A DNA stretch of 22,335 bases from a virus. The translations under genes were made by a program, and so were the position numbers. Of the stretch, positions 1 through 5,330 are shown one piece after another (the stretch's first letter is position 1; every line of letters begins with the position of its first letter). The stretch spans positions 1 to 22,335 of the IMG/VR virus record IMGVR_UViG_3300019487_000101; one strand, 5' to 3'. Under the pieces are notes generated by a model that saw only the letters and a list, made by a program, of their open reading frames with translations, did no database searches and was not told where the DNA came from.

Positions 1-197
1 ATAAGCAGCAGAAGCTGCTGCATCAGCAGAAGCTGCTGATGCAGAAGCTGCTTCAGCAGAAGCTGCATAAGCAGAAGCTGCATAAGCAGCAGAAGCTGCT
101 GCATCAGCAGAAGCTGCTGATGCAGAAGCTGCATAAGCATCAGCAGCTGCTGCATCAGCAGAAGCAGCATCAGCAGCAGCAGAAGCTGCAGCATCTA
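1..197. repeat. In-frame Ala-codon repeat array with an 81-bp period
   Basis: The array is built from GCA/GCT, TCT/TCA and GAT codons read leftward. Bases 1-51 are identical to bases 82-132, an exact 51-bp direct repeat offset by 81 bp (27 codons), so length changes by whole units keep the frame. Alternating GCA and GCT also makes the DNA palindromic: bases 18-29 pair perfectly with 33-44 around a 3-base loop, and 5-11 with 15-21. The array continues off the left edge. Confidence 0.9.
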
Positions 198-462
198 ATT
201 CGTCACGTGTTGCCAGCCCGTCAGCAAATTTTAAAGCAACCTCACACGCATTTATTGAGCGTTGGTCTTTCATTAAGTGACGAACGGTTAGAGCGCACTT
301 TGCTTTTGCCCTTGTTAGTACTTTCAAATCTACATCCAATCGTTTTGCTATCCATAACATCCAATCACCTCTTGGGCACTGGTCCCAAGCCTCTTCAAAT
401 GTTTTGAATTGAGCGCGGAATTCTATGGCATCTTCGCATGGATTAAATTGTCTGATTTCCAT
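1..462 (-). CDS. Imm-5-like 'putative immunity protein' with Ala-rich repeat tail (3' end off window)
   Basis: The frame is open from ATG at 462 to the left edge: 154 codons without a stop, so the C-terminus is missing. Residues 1 to about 90 form a compact domain containing EEAWDQCPRGDWMLWIA, then LTRAKAKCA and TVRHLMKDQRS. From memory this pattern (AW..C.RGDWMLW, CA.TV.HLMKD.RS) belongs to a family common in phages and usually labelled putative immunity protein or Imm-5-like; its function is not established. From about residue 91 the protein is almost only Ala, Ser, Asp and Tyr, encoded by GCA/GCT, TCT/TCA and GAT repeats. Such Ala-rich tails are typical of the family. The long frame on the opposite strand here is a product of the repeats. 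Existence is near certain; the family call is from motif memory. Confidence 0.8.
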   Translation of the reverse strand, partial: MEIRQFNPCEDAIEFRAQFKTFEEAWDQCPRGDWMLWIAKRLDVDLKVLTRAKAKCALTVRHLMKDQRSINACEVALKFADGLATRDELDAAASAAADAASADAAAADAYAASASAASADAAASAAYAASAYAASAEAASASAASADAAASAAY

Positions 463-522
463 TTTAATGTTGTTTAATGTTTAAAAATTGCGCTGTATCG
501 GACGCACCCGCTCCCTCCTGAA

Positions 523-714
523 CTAATCAGAAAGTTTTTGATCGAAATACCTTGCGTTTGCTAAGCTGGGTAGTTGCCCTAACGTCCTTGCAAATTTGTG
601 CGGCTCACCATTCTGAAACCTTGTAACTGTCCATAGTTTTTCTTTTGCTTCCTTCCGCCAACAAATATGCACTCCATCATCAAATTCAAATTCTACTAAT
701 GTGATCTTTTTCAT
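523..714 (-). CDS. Hypothetical 63-aa protein
   Basis: This small, highly charged soluble protein begins MKKITLVEFEFDDGVHICWR and ends in a basic segment. I do not recognise the family. It has no signal peptide or membrane segment. It lies 60 bp upstream of the Imm-5-like gene on the same strand, and a candidate promoter sits about 50 bp upstream of its start, so the two probably form one leftward transcript. The start at 714 is the first ATG after the divergent intergenic region and is followed by Lys-Lys, as is common for phage starts in AT-rich leaders. Confidence 0.65.
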   Translation of the reverse strand: MKKITLVEFEFDDGVHICWRKEAKEKLWTVTRFQNGEPHKFARTLGQLPSLANARYFDQKLSD

Positions 715-765
715 TTTGATTAGTTTTTAATTTCAGCAGGTCGTCTGCTTTGCCCGTTTGATGAT

Positions 766-798
766 TCAAAGTAAAGTAAAATGATTTTAATGCGCAAA
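766..798 (-). promoter_or_regulatory. Candidate Bacteroidota-type promoter for the leftward genes
   Basis: On the minus strand a TTTG box (798-795) is followed after 21 bases by TACTTTGA (773-766), an imperfect form of the TAnnTTTG -7 element. It lies about 50 bp upstream of the 63-aa gene and back to back with the rightward promoter near 855. Confidence 0.4.
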
Positions 799-854
799 CA
801 ATTTACTACTTATTTTAAAAAATATTTTATTAGGATATGTCGATTATTAGTATA

Positions 855-862
855 TATATTTG
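855..862 (+). promoter_or_regulatory. Candidate -7 element (TATATTTG) for the rightward accessory block
   Basis: TATATTTG matches the Bacteroidota -7 consensus TAnnTTTG exactly. No clean TTTG -33 box is present; the region about 20-30 bases upstream is T-rich (TTTTAT at 825-830). It would give a leader of roughly 20 bases before the ATG at 888. Confidence 0.45.
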
Positions 863-887
863 CGTAAGCAATAAAAACAAATGAAAT

Positions 888-1058
888 ATGGCAAAAGAGA
901 AGAAATTAGGACGGCCAAAGGGTAAGGAAAAGGAGCCTGTAAATGTACTCATGCCCCGGCCAACAGCCAAAGAATTGAGGCGTAAGGTGGATAAAAAGAA
1001 GAAAATCAGTATATCGAGTTTAGTATGTGAAGCACTTGAAAAGACCTACGGGATATGA
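888..1058 (+). CDS. Small putative ribbon-helix-helix DNA-binding protein
   Basis: This 56-aa basic protein has an N-terminal KLGRPKGKEKEP segment resembling an AT-hook or GRPK arm. A short strand-like stretch follows (VNVLMPRPT), then two predicted helices (AKELRRKVDKKK and ISSLVCEALEKTY). That strand-helix-helix layout, with the phrase 'S(I/V)SSLV..ALE', is the usual look of Arc/MetJ-type ribbon-helix-helix regulators in phages and mobile elements. It is the first rightward gene, just after a -7 element, as expected for a small autoregulating repressor (inference). An ATG at 881 is in another frame and gives only a short peptide, so 888 is chosen. Confidence 0.7.
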   Translation: MAKEKKLGRPKGKEKEPVNVLMPRPTAKELRRKVDKKKKISISSLVCEALEKTYGI

Positions 1059-1103
1059 AAGTAATGTAGCTACCAACTTTTTACTAAAACTAATTAAAAA
1101 ATT

Positions 1104-1814
1104 ATGGAAACAGAATTATCATTTAAAAATAATCAGCTCATAAAAAATGCTTTGATTACACGAATGGATCACCAAATTGAAATGGATGAACTCATGCAAG
1201 GAGCCATTGGCTCAAATGGAAAAGGTTGTACTGTTTGGTGTGCCTTGAATAACGGGGAATTAAAAAGAGGCTACGATCATTCAGCCTTTCCTGATGTTCT
1301 TGGTTTACCTGAATGGCTTGCTCGATTGCATGATGTTATTTTTGAAGGTCTTACTCCTAATGATTCAAAATGGTTCTCTAAGGAGTGGGTTAGAGCTATT
1401 CCGGTCGGGAAGGACTTAACACCAATCAAATGGAAGTTTACAATTTTTCTTTTGAAGGAAAATTTAGAAAGGGTACTGTCACTGAAAAATAGTAGTGATG
1501 AATTGAAGAATCATGTTGCGAACGCTATACGTGGTTCATTGGCAGTGAATGAATCTGCTTTAAGTACTGGCGTTTGGGATGAATCAGCAGCAGAGTCAGC
1601 AAGGTCAGCAGCATGGTTAGCAGCTGAGTCAGCAGCTGAGTCAGCAGCTGAAGTAGCAGAAGGGTCAGCATGTTCAGCAGCAAGGTCAGCAGCAAGGTCA
1701 GCAGACTGGTCAGTAAGGTTAGCATGGTCAGCAAGGTCAGCAAGGTTAAGAAGGTCAGTAGCATACAAAAAATATGCTCAAGAATTGTTGAGTTTATTTT
1801 CTGAATTGTTATAG
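1104..1814 (+). CDS. Phage accessory protein with conserved N-terminal domain and Ala/Ser-rich repeat tail
   Basis: This 236-aa protein has two parts. Residues 1 to about 145 include MDELMQGAIGSNGKGCTVWC, YDHSAFPDVLGLPEWLARL, DVIFEGL and WVRAIPVGKDLTPI. I recall this pattern (QG.....GKGC.VWC, LGIP..LA.L.D.IFEGL, AI..G.DL) from an uncharacterised family widespread in phages and bacteria; no function is known to me. Residues about 160-215 are Ser-Ala-rich repeats (SAAE, SARSAA) with about 4- and 7-residue spacing, likely a helical or coiled-coil segment. A normal sequence ends the protein. Long minus-strand frames across the repeats are artefacts of low complexity. Confidence 0.8.
   Translation: METELSFKNNQLIKNALITRMDHQIEMDELMQGAIGSNGKGCTVWCALNNGELKRGYDHSAFPDVLGLPEWLARLHDVIFEGLTPNDSKWFSKEWVRAIPVGKDLTPIKWKFTIFLLKENLERVLSLKNSSDELKNHVANAIRGSLAVNESALSTGVWDESAAESARSAAWLAAESAAESAAEVAEGSACSAARSAARSADWSVRLAWSARSARLRRSVAYKKYAQELLSLFSELL
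1580..1760 (+). repeat. TCA/GCA codon repeat tract within the Ala/Ser-rich gene
   Basis: Imperfect in-frame repeats of TCAGCA units, including tandem 12-mers GTCAGCAGCTGA and GGTCAGCAGCAA. They encode the Ser-Ala tail. All units are multiples of three, so slippage would change length without breaking the frame. Confidence 0.8.
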
Positions 1815-1901
1815 AACTGGTTGAAGGTTATTTTGAAAGAGATAATGGGCTTTTGATTGTGAGATTATAGAAAAATGAGAGGCTCTGGATGCAACTAAAA
1901 T

Positions 1902-2228
1902 ATGATGGGTATGACAGAATTTAAGCGAGAATTTTTCATGAAAGACAAACTAATAGAACATCATATAGTTGCCGAACATACAAAGAAAGTTCTTTTTGAA
2001 AACAGGCACATAAAGGATTTCTGTGAGAACGCCAGACACTTTACCATGCTTCCTGGCAAGCCCCCTTTGTACATTCATTACGATGTTTGTTCATGGTTTA
2101 AAGAACCTATGGACGTTCAGGTAACTATTGATACCATTGGCGTGTACGATGATTTCATGGAGTTTGAAAAAGCAAGAATGTTTCAACTTCACAAAGCACA
2201 AAAGAAGGATATACGAAATATAAACTGA
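1902..2228 (+). CDS. Hypothetical 108-aa protein
   Basis: The protein is acidic-to-neutral and soluble-looking, with no signal peptide, membrane segment or motif that I recognise. The centre has aromatic-rich stretches (PPLYIHYDVCSWF, MDVQVTIDTIGVYDDF) that look like a small alpha/beta fold. The start is uncertain: ATGs lie at 1902, 1905 and 1911, and a further Met precedes KDKLIEHH. The gene ends 1 bp before the next one, so the pair is probably cotranscribed. Confidence 0.65.
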   Translation: MMGMTEFKREFFMKDKLIEHHIVAEHTKKVLFENRHIKDFCENARHFTMLPGKPPLYIHYDVCSWFKEPMDVQVTIDTIGVYDDFMEFEKARMFQLHKAQKKDIRNIN

Positions 2229-2229
2229 T

Positions 2230-2535
2230 ATGCACCCAATTGAATTTAAAGAGCAAAACATAGTCTTTGCTAAAGATCAGCCTGAGTACAGGCCGTTGCC
2301 AGCATTCAAAAATGATTCACCACAAGGAGAAGTAATTTCATGCTATAAACTTAGTTTTATTGAAAGGCTTCAAATTTTATTCACTGGTAAGATGTGGATT
2401 TCGGTTTTGTCGTTCAATAAACCATTGACTCCGCAATTCTTGTCTGTTTATAAGTCGGAAGTATTTCAGGCTAAAAAAGAGTTGCTGCTTAAAATTAATG
2501 GTTACGTAAAACGAAAACAGAGCAGAAGGAAATAA
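2230..2535 (+). CDS. Conserved uncharacterised 101-aa phage/bacterial protein
   Basis: The pattern VFAKDQPEYRPLPAF, then an acidic-Pro linker, a Cys-containing 'CYKLSFIERLQILFTGKMW' and 'LSFNKPLTPQ' is familiar. I recall similar small proteins (AK.QPEY.PLPA, GEV..CWKL...ER...LFTG..W, LTF..PL.PQ) in phages and genomes of many phyla, always without a function. The C-terminus is basic (KRKQSRRK). It begins 1 bp after the preceding stop. The family resemblance is from memory and nothing here reveals a biochemical role. Confidence 0.75.
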   Translation: MHPIEFKEQNIVFAKDQPEYRPLPAFKNDSPQGEVISCYKLSFIERLQILFTGKMWISVLSFNKPLTPQFLSVYKSEVFQAKKELLLKINGYVKRKQSRRK

Positions 2536-2564
2536 ATTGTAATCCACCAAATAAAAAAAGAAGT

Positions 2565-2636
2565 ATGAAAGATATAATCGAAATGCCTATTCCAAAAGGA
2601 CACACAGCCAGCTTCGATGAGAAGTCAGTCACATAA
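2565..2636 (+). pseudogene. 23-codon ORF, possible 5' remnant of a small phage gene
   Basis: ATG at 2565 opens a frame (MKDIIEMPIPKGHTASFDEK) that stops at 2636. The sequence resembles the first 20 or so residues of a longer Bacteroidota phage protein family that begins 'M..I.IPIPEGH.A.FDE..G', which here ends abruptly just after FDEKS. I read it as a truncated remnant, but a functional micro-peptide cannot be ruled out. It is followed 17 bp later by the next gene. Confidence 0.4.
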
Positions 2637-2653
2637 TTTTAATCAAAATATAA

Positions 2654-3157
2654 ATGAGTAAAGTAATAACATTTTCAAGGGTGTTTCCAAAGTATCACCC
2701 AAAAGCGGGCCAGCCTACATACTTTGTTGAGCAAATATATAATTCTATTTATAAAGATAAATCAGGCGATTGGAGTGATGCTCCCGGTGCATCAAACTAT
2801 GTGGTTGAATTAGATTATACTGTTTTAGGGCGAAAGCACCACACCATCAGAAACGGTAATCGTTGGAAGGTTGGAGATAAATTTTCACCAAGAGTTTGGA
2901 CAGGTAAACCTTACAAAAGTAAACAAATTACCATTGCGGAAGATTTAGAAATTAAGCAAATATTCAACTTCTCAAAAGATTTAATAAGCGAAAATTGGTA
3001 TGTAAATGGTGTTGAAATGTCGTGTGCTGAAAGAATAGATTTGGCAAAAAATGAGGGACTACTTTACAAAGATTTATTGTTGTGGTTTCAAAAACCTTTC
3101 AATGGTCAAATAATATGTTGGTCGGATGCAGTGTCTTACAAAACGAATAGAGAATGA
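2654..3157 (+). CDS. PUA/ASCH-like protein (putative RNA- or modified-base-binding fold)
   Basis: This 167-aa protein contains KVITFSRVFPKYHPKAGQPT at residues 3-22, then a block with KHHTIRNGNRWKVGDKFSPR and VWTGKPYKSKQI at about residues 60-95. The order 'K.HTIR.G.RW..GD...' followed by a short beta strand resembles the K-T-I-R...G signature of ASCH/PUA-like domains, small beta-barrels that bind RNA or modified bases. The combination is common in phages of this host group. The C-terminal third (about 110-167) has CAERIDLAKNEGL and ends LLWFQKPFNGQIICWS, where the last strand would close the barrel. The exact role is unknown and the fold assignment is inference from motif order. Confidence 0.65.
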   Translation: MSKVITFSRVFPKYHPKAGQPTYFVEQIYNSIYKDKSGDWSDAPGASNYVVELDYTVLGRKHHTIRNGNRWKVGDKFSPRVWTGKPYKSKQITIAEDLEIKQIFNFSKDLISENWYVNGVEMSCAERIDLAKNEGLLYKDLLLWFQKPFNGQIICWSDAVSYKTNRE

Positions 3158-3368
3158 AGGAAAGTGGGGCATGTGATTAGGGAGATTGCCATGATTAGCG
3201 TGCTTGTGTGGCCATCGTATTGTGGCTAAAACCCCATTTAAGGGCTAAAAATAGCGATTTAAAAATATTTAAACTTTTTCTTTTGATTTATGTAACAATA
3301 TTCAAAAATTGTCGTATATTTACATAACAATTAACACGGAGACGCAACCAACCAAAGGGCGAGAAAAA
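3158..3368. other. Intergenic region (211 bp) with AT-rich promoter-like end
   Basis: No gene seen. The left half is relatively GC-rich and holds two copies of GGCTAAAA (near 3223 and 3244). The right half is strongly AT-rich and holds TATATTTA (3315-3322), one base off the TAnnTTTG -7 consensus. A TTTG at 3282-3285 lies 29 bases upstream, too far for a normal -33 box. It probably carries the promoter of the next three genes, but the evidence is weak. Confidence 0.35.
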
Positions 3369-3623
3369 ATGAGTGCTTATTATAACATAAAAGGGCAAAG
3401 TGTTCGTGTTTCAGATCACGAGCCCAACACCGCTCTAAGGGGTAGTTCTGATTTGTATATCTGGACTAAAGATGCGTGTGGAACGTCAATGGCCGTTGGG
3501 TCTCAAATCGACCGATTTTGTGATCGTTACGGTTTTGAACTAAAAGATTTCGAAGCTATTATCCGAGATTTTTCCTCTGTAGACGAGGAATGTAAGTATA
3601 TGCTTATCGAAATTTCAGAATGA
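3369..3623 (+). CDS. Conserved hypothetical 84-aa phage protein
   Basis: Starting at ATG 3369, just after an A-rich GAGAAAAA stretch, the protein reads MSAYYNIKGQSVRVSDHEPN and continues through SDLYIWTKDACG and VGSQIDRFCDRYG. The phrase 'YY.IKGQ.VRVSDHEPN..LRG.SDLY' is one I associate with small conserved phage proteins of unknown function. An upstream TTG at 3309 would add 20 residues, but it lies inside the AT-rich promoter-like stretch and the added sequence (MSYIYITINTETQPTKGREK) looks non-coding. The stop overlaps the next start (ATGA), so the two are translationally coupled. Confidence 0.7.
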   Translation: MSAYYNIKGQSVRVSDHEPNTALRGSSDLYIWTKDACGTSMAVGSQIDRFCDRYGFELKDFEAIIRDFSSVDEECKYMLIEISE

Positions 3624-3922
3624 AACTCACCCGCTTTTTGATCGCAGACAATCCAATGGCAGAGGGTGCGCCCTCTGCCATCATTCATACAGTTAATCCG
3701 CAAGCGATAATTGAAATTATAGAAGGGCATGTGAATGCTTCCAGTCCTTACCGTCACTTCACCAACAATGATGAACTTTATACCTTGCGTGTTCATCATT
3801 TATTCACTACCGAATTTGATGGTGAGCAATACAATATCATAGTTGATAAATTATTGAATCGCGCCTGGCACTGGTTTATGGCGTACATGCAATGGGAAGA
3901 TGAGCAAATCGAGGAAAATTAA
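3620..3922 (+). CDS. Hypothetical 100-aa protein
   Basis: It begins within the stop of the preceding gene (ATGA at 3620). The sequence opens MKLTRFLIADNPMAEGAPSA, followed by IIHTVNPQAIIEI. The middle has YRHFTNNDELYTLRVHHLFT, the C-terminal helix is Trp-rich (RAWHWFMAYMQWEDEQ) and the end is acidic. I do not recognise a catalytic motif. Its 3' end overlaps the next gene by 23 bp. The tight packing with an RHH-type protein suggests a regulatory or accessory operon, but no function can be given. Confidence 0.7.
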   Translation: MKLTRFLIADNPMAEGAPSAIIHTVNPQAIIEIIEGHVNASSPYRHFTNNDELYTLRVHHLFTTEFDGEQYNIIVDKLLNRAWHWFMAYMQWEDEQIEEN

Positions 3923-4061
3923 GCAAGGAGGAAAACGCGCAGGAGCCGGTCGTCCAAAAACAAAAGAGGACACTGTTGTAATTCGCATTCCAAAATCACT
4001 TATTGAAAAAGTAAAGCAGATTATATCACAAACAGCGCAAGAAGCAACAACTCCAAGATAG
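3900..4061 (+). CDS. Small putative ribbon-helix-helix protein (GAGRPK type)
   Basis: This 53-aa basic protein starts at ATG 3900 inside the end of the preceding gene. The N-terminal arm KQGGKRAGAGRPKTKEDT is followed by a beta-strand candidate (VVIRIP) and helices KSLIEKVKQIISQTAQ. 'GAGRPK....V.IRIP.SL.EKVK.II' is the typical look of short Arc/MetJ-like DNA-binding proteins on phages and mobile elements. Helix two is short, so the fold may be minimal or completed by dimerisation. The last 41 bp (4021-4061) overlap the end of the leftward spanin-like gene tail to tail, an antisense overlap at the boundary of the two transcription units. Confidence 0.65.
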   Translation: MSKSRKIKQGGKRAGAGRPKTKEDTVVIRIPKSLIEKVKQIISQTAQEATTPR

Positions 4062-4425
4062 CAAGCCATAAAGCGCCCTCCTTTCGACCTTTCCATTTTG
4101 CTTCCTTAACTTTTGTTTTGTTGGTTTCCTCATGATTGTTAAATCTTTCCTCCCATACAATAACCTCCTGAAATTTGCTATCTCGTTGCTGTGTTCGTAG
4201 TTCAATAAGTTTACCTGCCTGCAATAGTTCCGCCTGCTGTTTGTTGTAGGCAATGCTCAACGTAATAAAAGCTGAATCACATACGGGCAAGGAATTATAA
4301 GCCTCTATCAAACGCCATAACTTCCATTTAGGTACGGGATAAGTCGCTGTACTATCGGATTGTGAGTAGGATACTGTCCAACTCAGAATCACTAAAGCGA
4401 ATAATAACAGCCCTTTGTTTCTCAT
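4021..4425 (-). CDS. Putative spanin-type lysis protein: signal peptide plus C-terminal membrane anchor
   Basis: I choose ATG at 4425 because the following residues form a textbook signal peptide (MRNKGLLLFALVILSWTVSYSQ); the longer frame upstream only adds sequence overlapping the previous gene. After cleavage near residue 22 the chain has a long charged helical region (about 60-112: KQQAELLQAGKLIELRTQQ, then EERFNNHEETNK). It ends in a hydrophobic stretch at the very C-terminus (LWLAILELLLLALFVI, about 119-134). A periplasmic coiled-coil tethered at both ends is how spanins bridge inner and outer membranes. There is no lipobox Cys, so a standard o- or u-spanin is not proven. It overlaps the preceding gene by 74 bp and lies at the end of the lysis cassette. 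Confidence 0.6.
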   Translation of the reverse strand: MRNKGLLLFALVILSWTVSYSQSDSTATYPVPKWKLWRLIEAYNSLPVCDSAFITLSIAYNKQQAELLQAGKLIELRTQQRDSKFQEVIVWEERFNNHEETNKTKVKEAKWKGRKEGALWLAILELLLLALFVI

Positions 4426-4669
4426 AACGTTTACGCCAGATATTAGCCTCTGCTTCGGCTTTAAATTTATCGTGTATTGCTTTTTGATACAGCACGAAGG
4501 TAACCGAGTCCTCGTGTATAATTTCCATGTAATTGGTTCTAATGCTGTCAATACTGTATTTGTACTTAGCATCCTCTAAATCACGGTATTTTGATTGTTC
4601 AAGGTGGTATAGGTAGAAAAACGAAGCGCAAACAAGTAGAACGAGAATGGCGGGAAGGTATGTTTTCAT
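4352..4669 (-). CDS. Putative i-spanin-like (Rz-like) membrane coiled-coil protein
   Basis: This 105-aa protein has one N-terminal membrane segment (about residues 4-22, LPAILVLLVCASFFYLY) followed by a charged helical region (LEQSKYRDLEDAKYKY, IHDKFKAEAEANIWRKRYEK). That is the architecture of Rz-type inner-membrane spanins, which act after the endolysin to disrupt the outer membrane. It lies about 40 bp after the endolysin gene, the usual Rz position, and its 3' end overlaps the next membrane gene in another frame, as Rz/Rz1 pairs often do. Sequence identity to any Rz cannot be judged by eye, so this is an inference from topology and position. Confidence 0.55.
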   Translation of the reverse strand: MKTYLPAILVLLVCASFFYLYHLEQSKYRDLEDAKYKYSIDSIRTNYMEIIHEDSVTFVLYQKAIHDKFKAEAEANIWRKRYEKQRAVIIRFSDSELDSILLTIR

Positions 4670-4709
4670 AAATAAGATTATATCCCTATTATTATAACAA
4701 TATTTAGTT

Positions 4710-5204
4710 TCATATCTGTACGAATCCTAAAACCTTTAAACCGTTCCAAACATCTTTTATTACTTTGCGTTGCTTAATCGCTACCGTTACACCTTCACGT
4801 CCTCCGGTTGCATTTGTGTTGCCCTCCACTGAGGTGAATTCCCAAGTACTTTGAAGTTCTTTAACGATACCCGCATGGCCTTGCCATTGTGGTTTGCCTT
4901 CCTTATGTTGTTGCCATATAACTAAATTACCGTCTTTAGGCAGGTTGTTGATCGGGTAAGCGGCCTTAACAAAGTTCTTGTATGTCTGTACGGCTGACGC
5001 TGAAAACAACTTATCGAACTCTGCGAACTTTTCAGGGTAGGCTTCTTTAAAAACCATCTCACAAAACAATGCACACCACGGGTCACCGTCACGCTGGCCG
5101 ACTCCGTGCATCTTCTTGCCAAAGTAAGTAGCATCAGAAAAAACGTTTCCTGTTAATTCTGTTTGGCCTACGTATTTAAGGGCTACTTCTACGGCTTTGT
5201 TCAT
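4710..5204 (-). CDS. Endolysin, CHAP-like peptidoglycan hydrolase
   Basis: The 164-aa protein has the signature of a papain-like NlpC/P60-CHAP hydrolase. A catalytic Cys sits in DPWCALFCEMVF (Cys44), the catalytic His in WQGHAGIV (His110), and a polar third residue is likely in VEGNTN (Glu127 or Asn129). The N-terminal helix (VEVALKYVGQTEL) and the spacing of the three blocks fit the 'AL...G..E..G....WCA.F......GHVGIV..EGNT' phage amidase/endopeptidase type. It would cut peptide bonds or the amide link in peptidoglycan at lysis. There is no signal peptide, so it needs a holin. Its ATG overlaps the stop of a 30-codon ORF. Confidence 0.85.
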   Translation of the reverse strand: MNKAVEVALKYVGQTELTGNVFSDATYFGKKMHGVGQRDGDPWCALFCEMVFKEAYPEKFAEFDKLFSASAVQTYKNFVKAAYPINNLPKDGNLVIWQQHKEGKPQWQGHAGIVKELQSTWEFTSVEGNTNATGGREGVTVAIKQRKVIKDVWNGLKVLGFVQI

Positions 5205-5293
5205 AGGTCACCGTCAGCTAAATCTTCTAAAGCATTTCCTGCATCATCTACAGCCGATTCGATAAGTTCTCCTGCATTTCCGAATAATCCCAT
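5201..5293 (-). CDS. Small 30-aa ORF coupled to the endolysin
   Basis: ATG at 5293 opens MGLFGNAGELIESAVDDAGN and ends with an acidic stretch at a TGA that overlaps the endolysin start (ATGA). The peptide is acidic and amphipathic with no membrane segment. Its position in an otherwise unexplained 126-bp gap, and its coupling to the next gene, favour real translation, perhaps to set endolysin expression. Its shortness means it could be chance. Confidence 0.45.
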   Translation of the reverse strand: MGLFGNAGELIESAVDDAGNALEDLADGDL

Positions 5294-5330
5294 ATATCTA
5301 TTTTTTAGTTTTCCTTGGCTGTTGTTGTCT

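Noticed and set aside
1-200. CRISPR-like repeat array
   Set aside because: The repeats are in-frame codon repeats with no unique spacers of constant length, and they sit inside a coding region.
39-407. Long rightward reading frame across the Ala-codon array
   Set aside because: The product is nearly all Gln, Lys, Leu and His, as expected when an Ala-repeat gene is read on the opposite strand; the leftward frame has a real conserved domain.
1511-1768. Two leftward reading frames opposite the Ser/Ala repeat tail
   Set aside because: They exist only because the repeat contains no stop in several frames; their products are low-complexity Leu/Thr or Ala/Asp strings without a start context.
3223-3252. 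Two GGCTAAAA copies as iterons or a replication origin
   Set aside because: Only two copies, no replication gene nearby, and no further repeats in the gap.
3309-3368. TTG start that would lengthen the 84-aa protein by 20 residues
   Set aside because: It falls inside an AT-rich promoter-like stretch, and ATG at 3369 follows an A-rich leader and begins the part that looks conserved.
4426-4572. Longer start for the second spanin-like gene
   Set aside because: The extra 49 residues are poorly structured, overlap the upstream gene widely and would bury the clear signal peptide that begins at ATG 4425.
4352-4669. Lipobox in LVLLVCAS of the Rz-like protein
   Set aside because: The residue before Cys is Val, where a lipobox needs Gly, Ala or Ser, and the stretch reads as an ordinary membrane helix.
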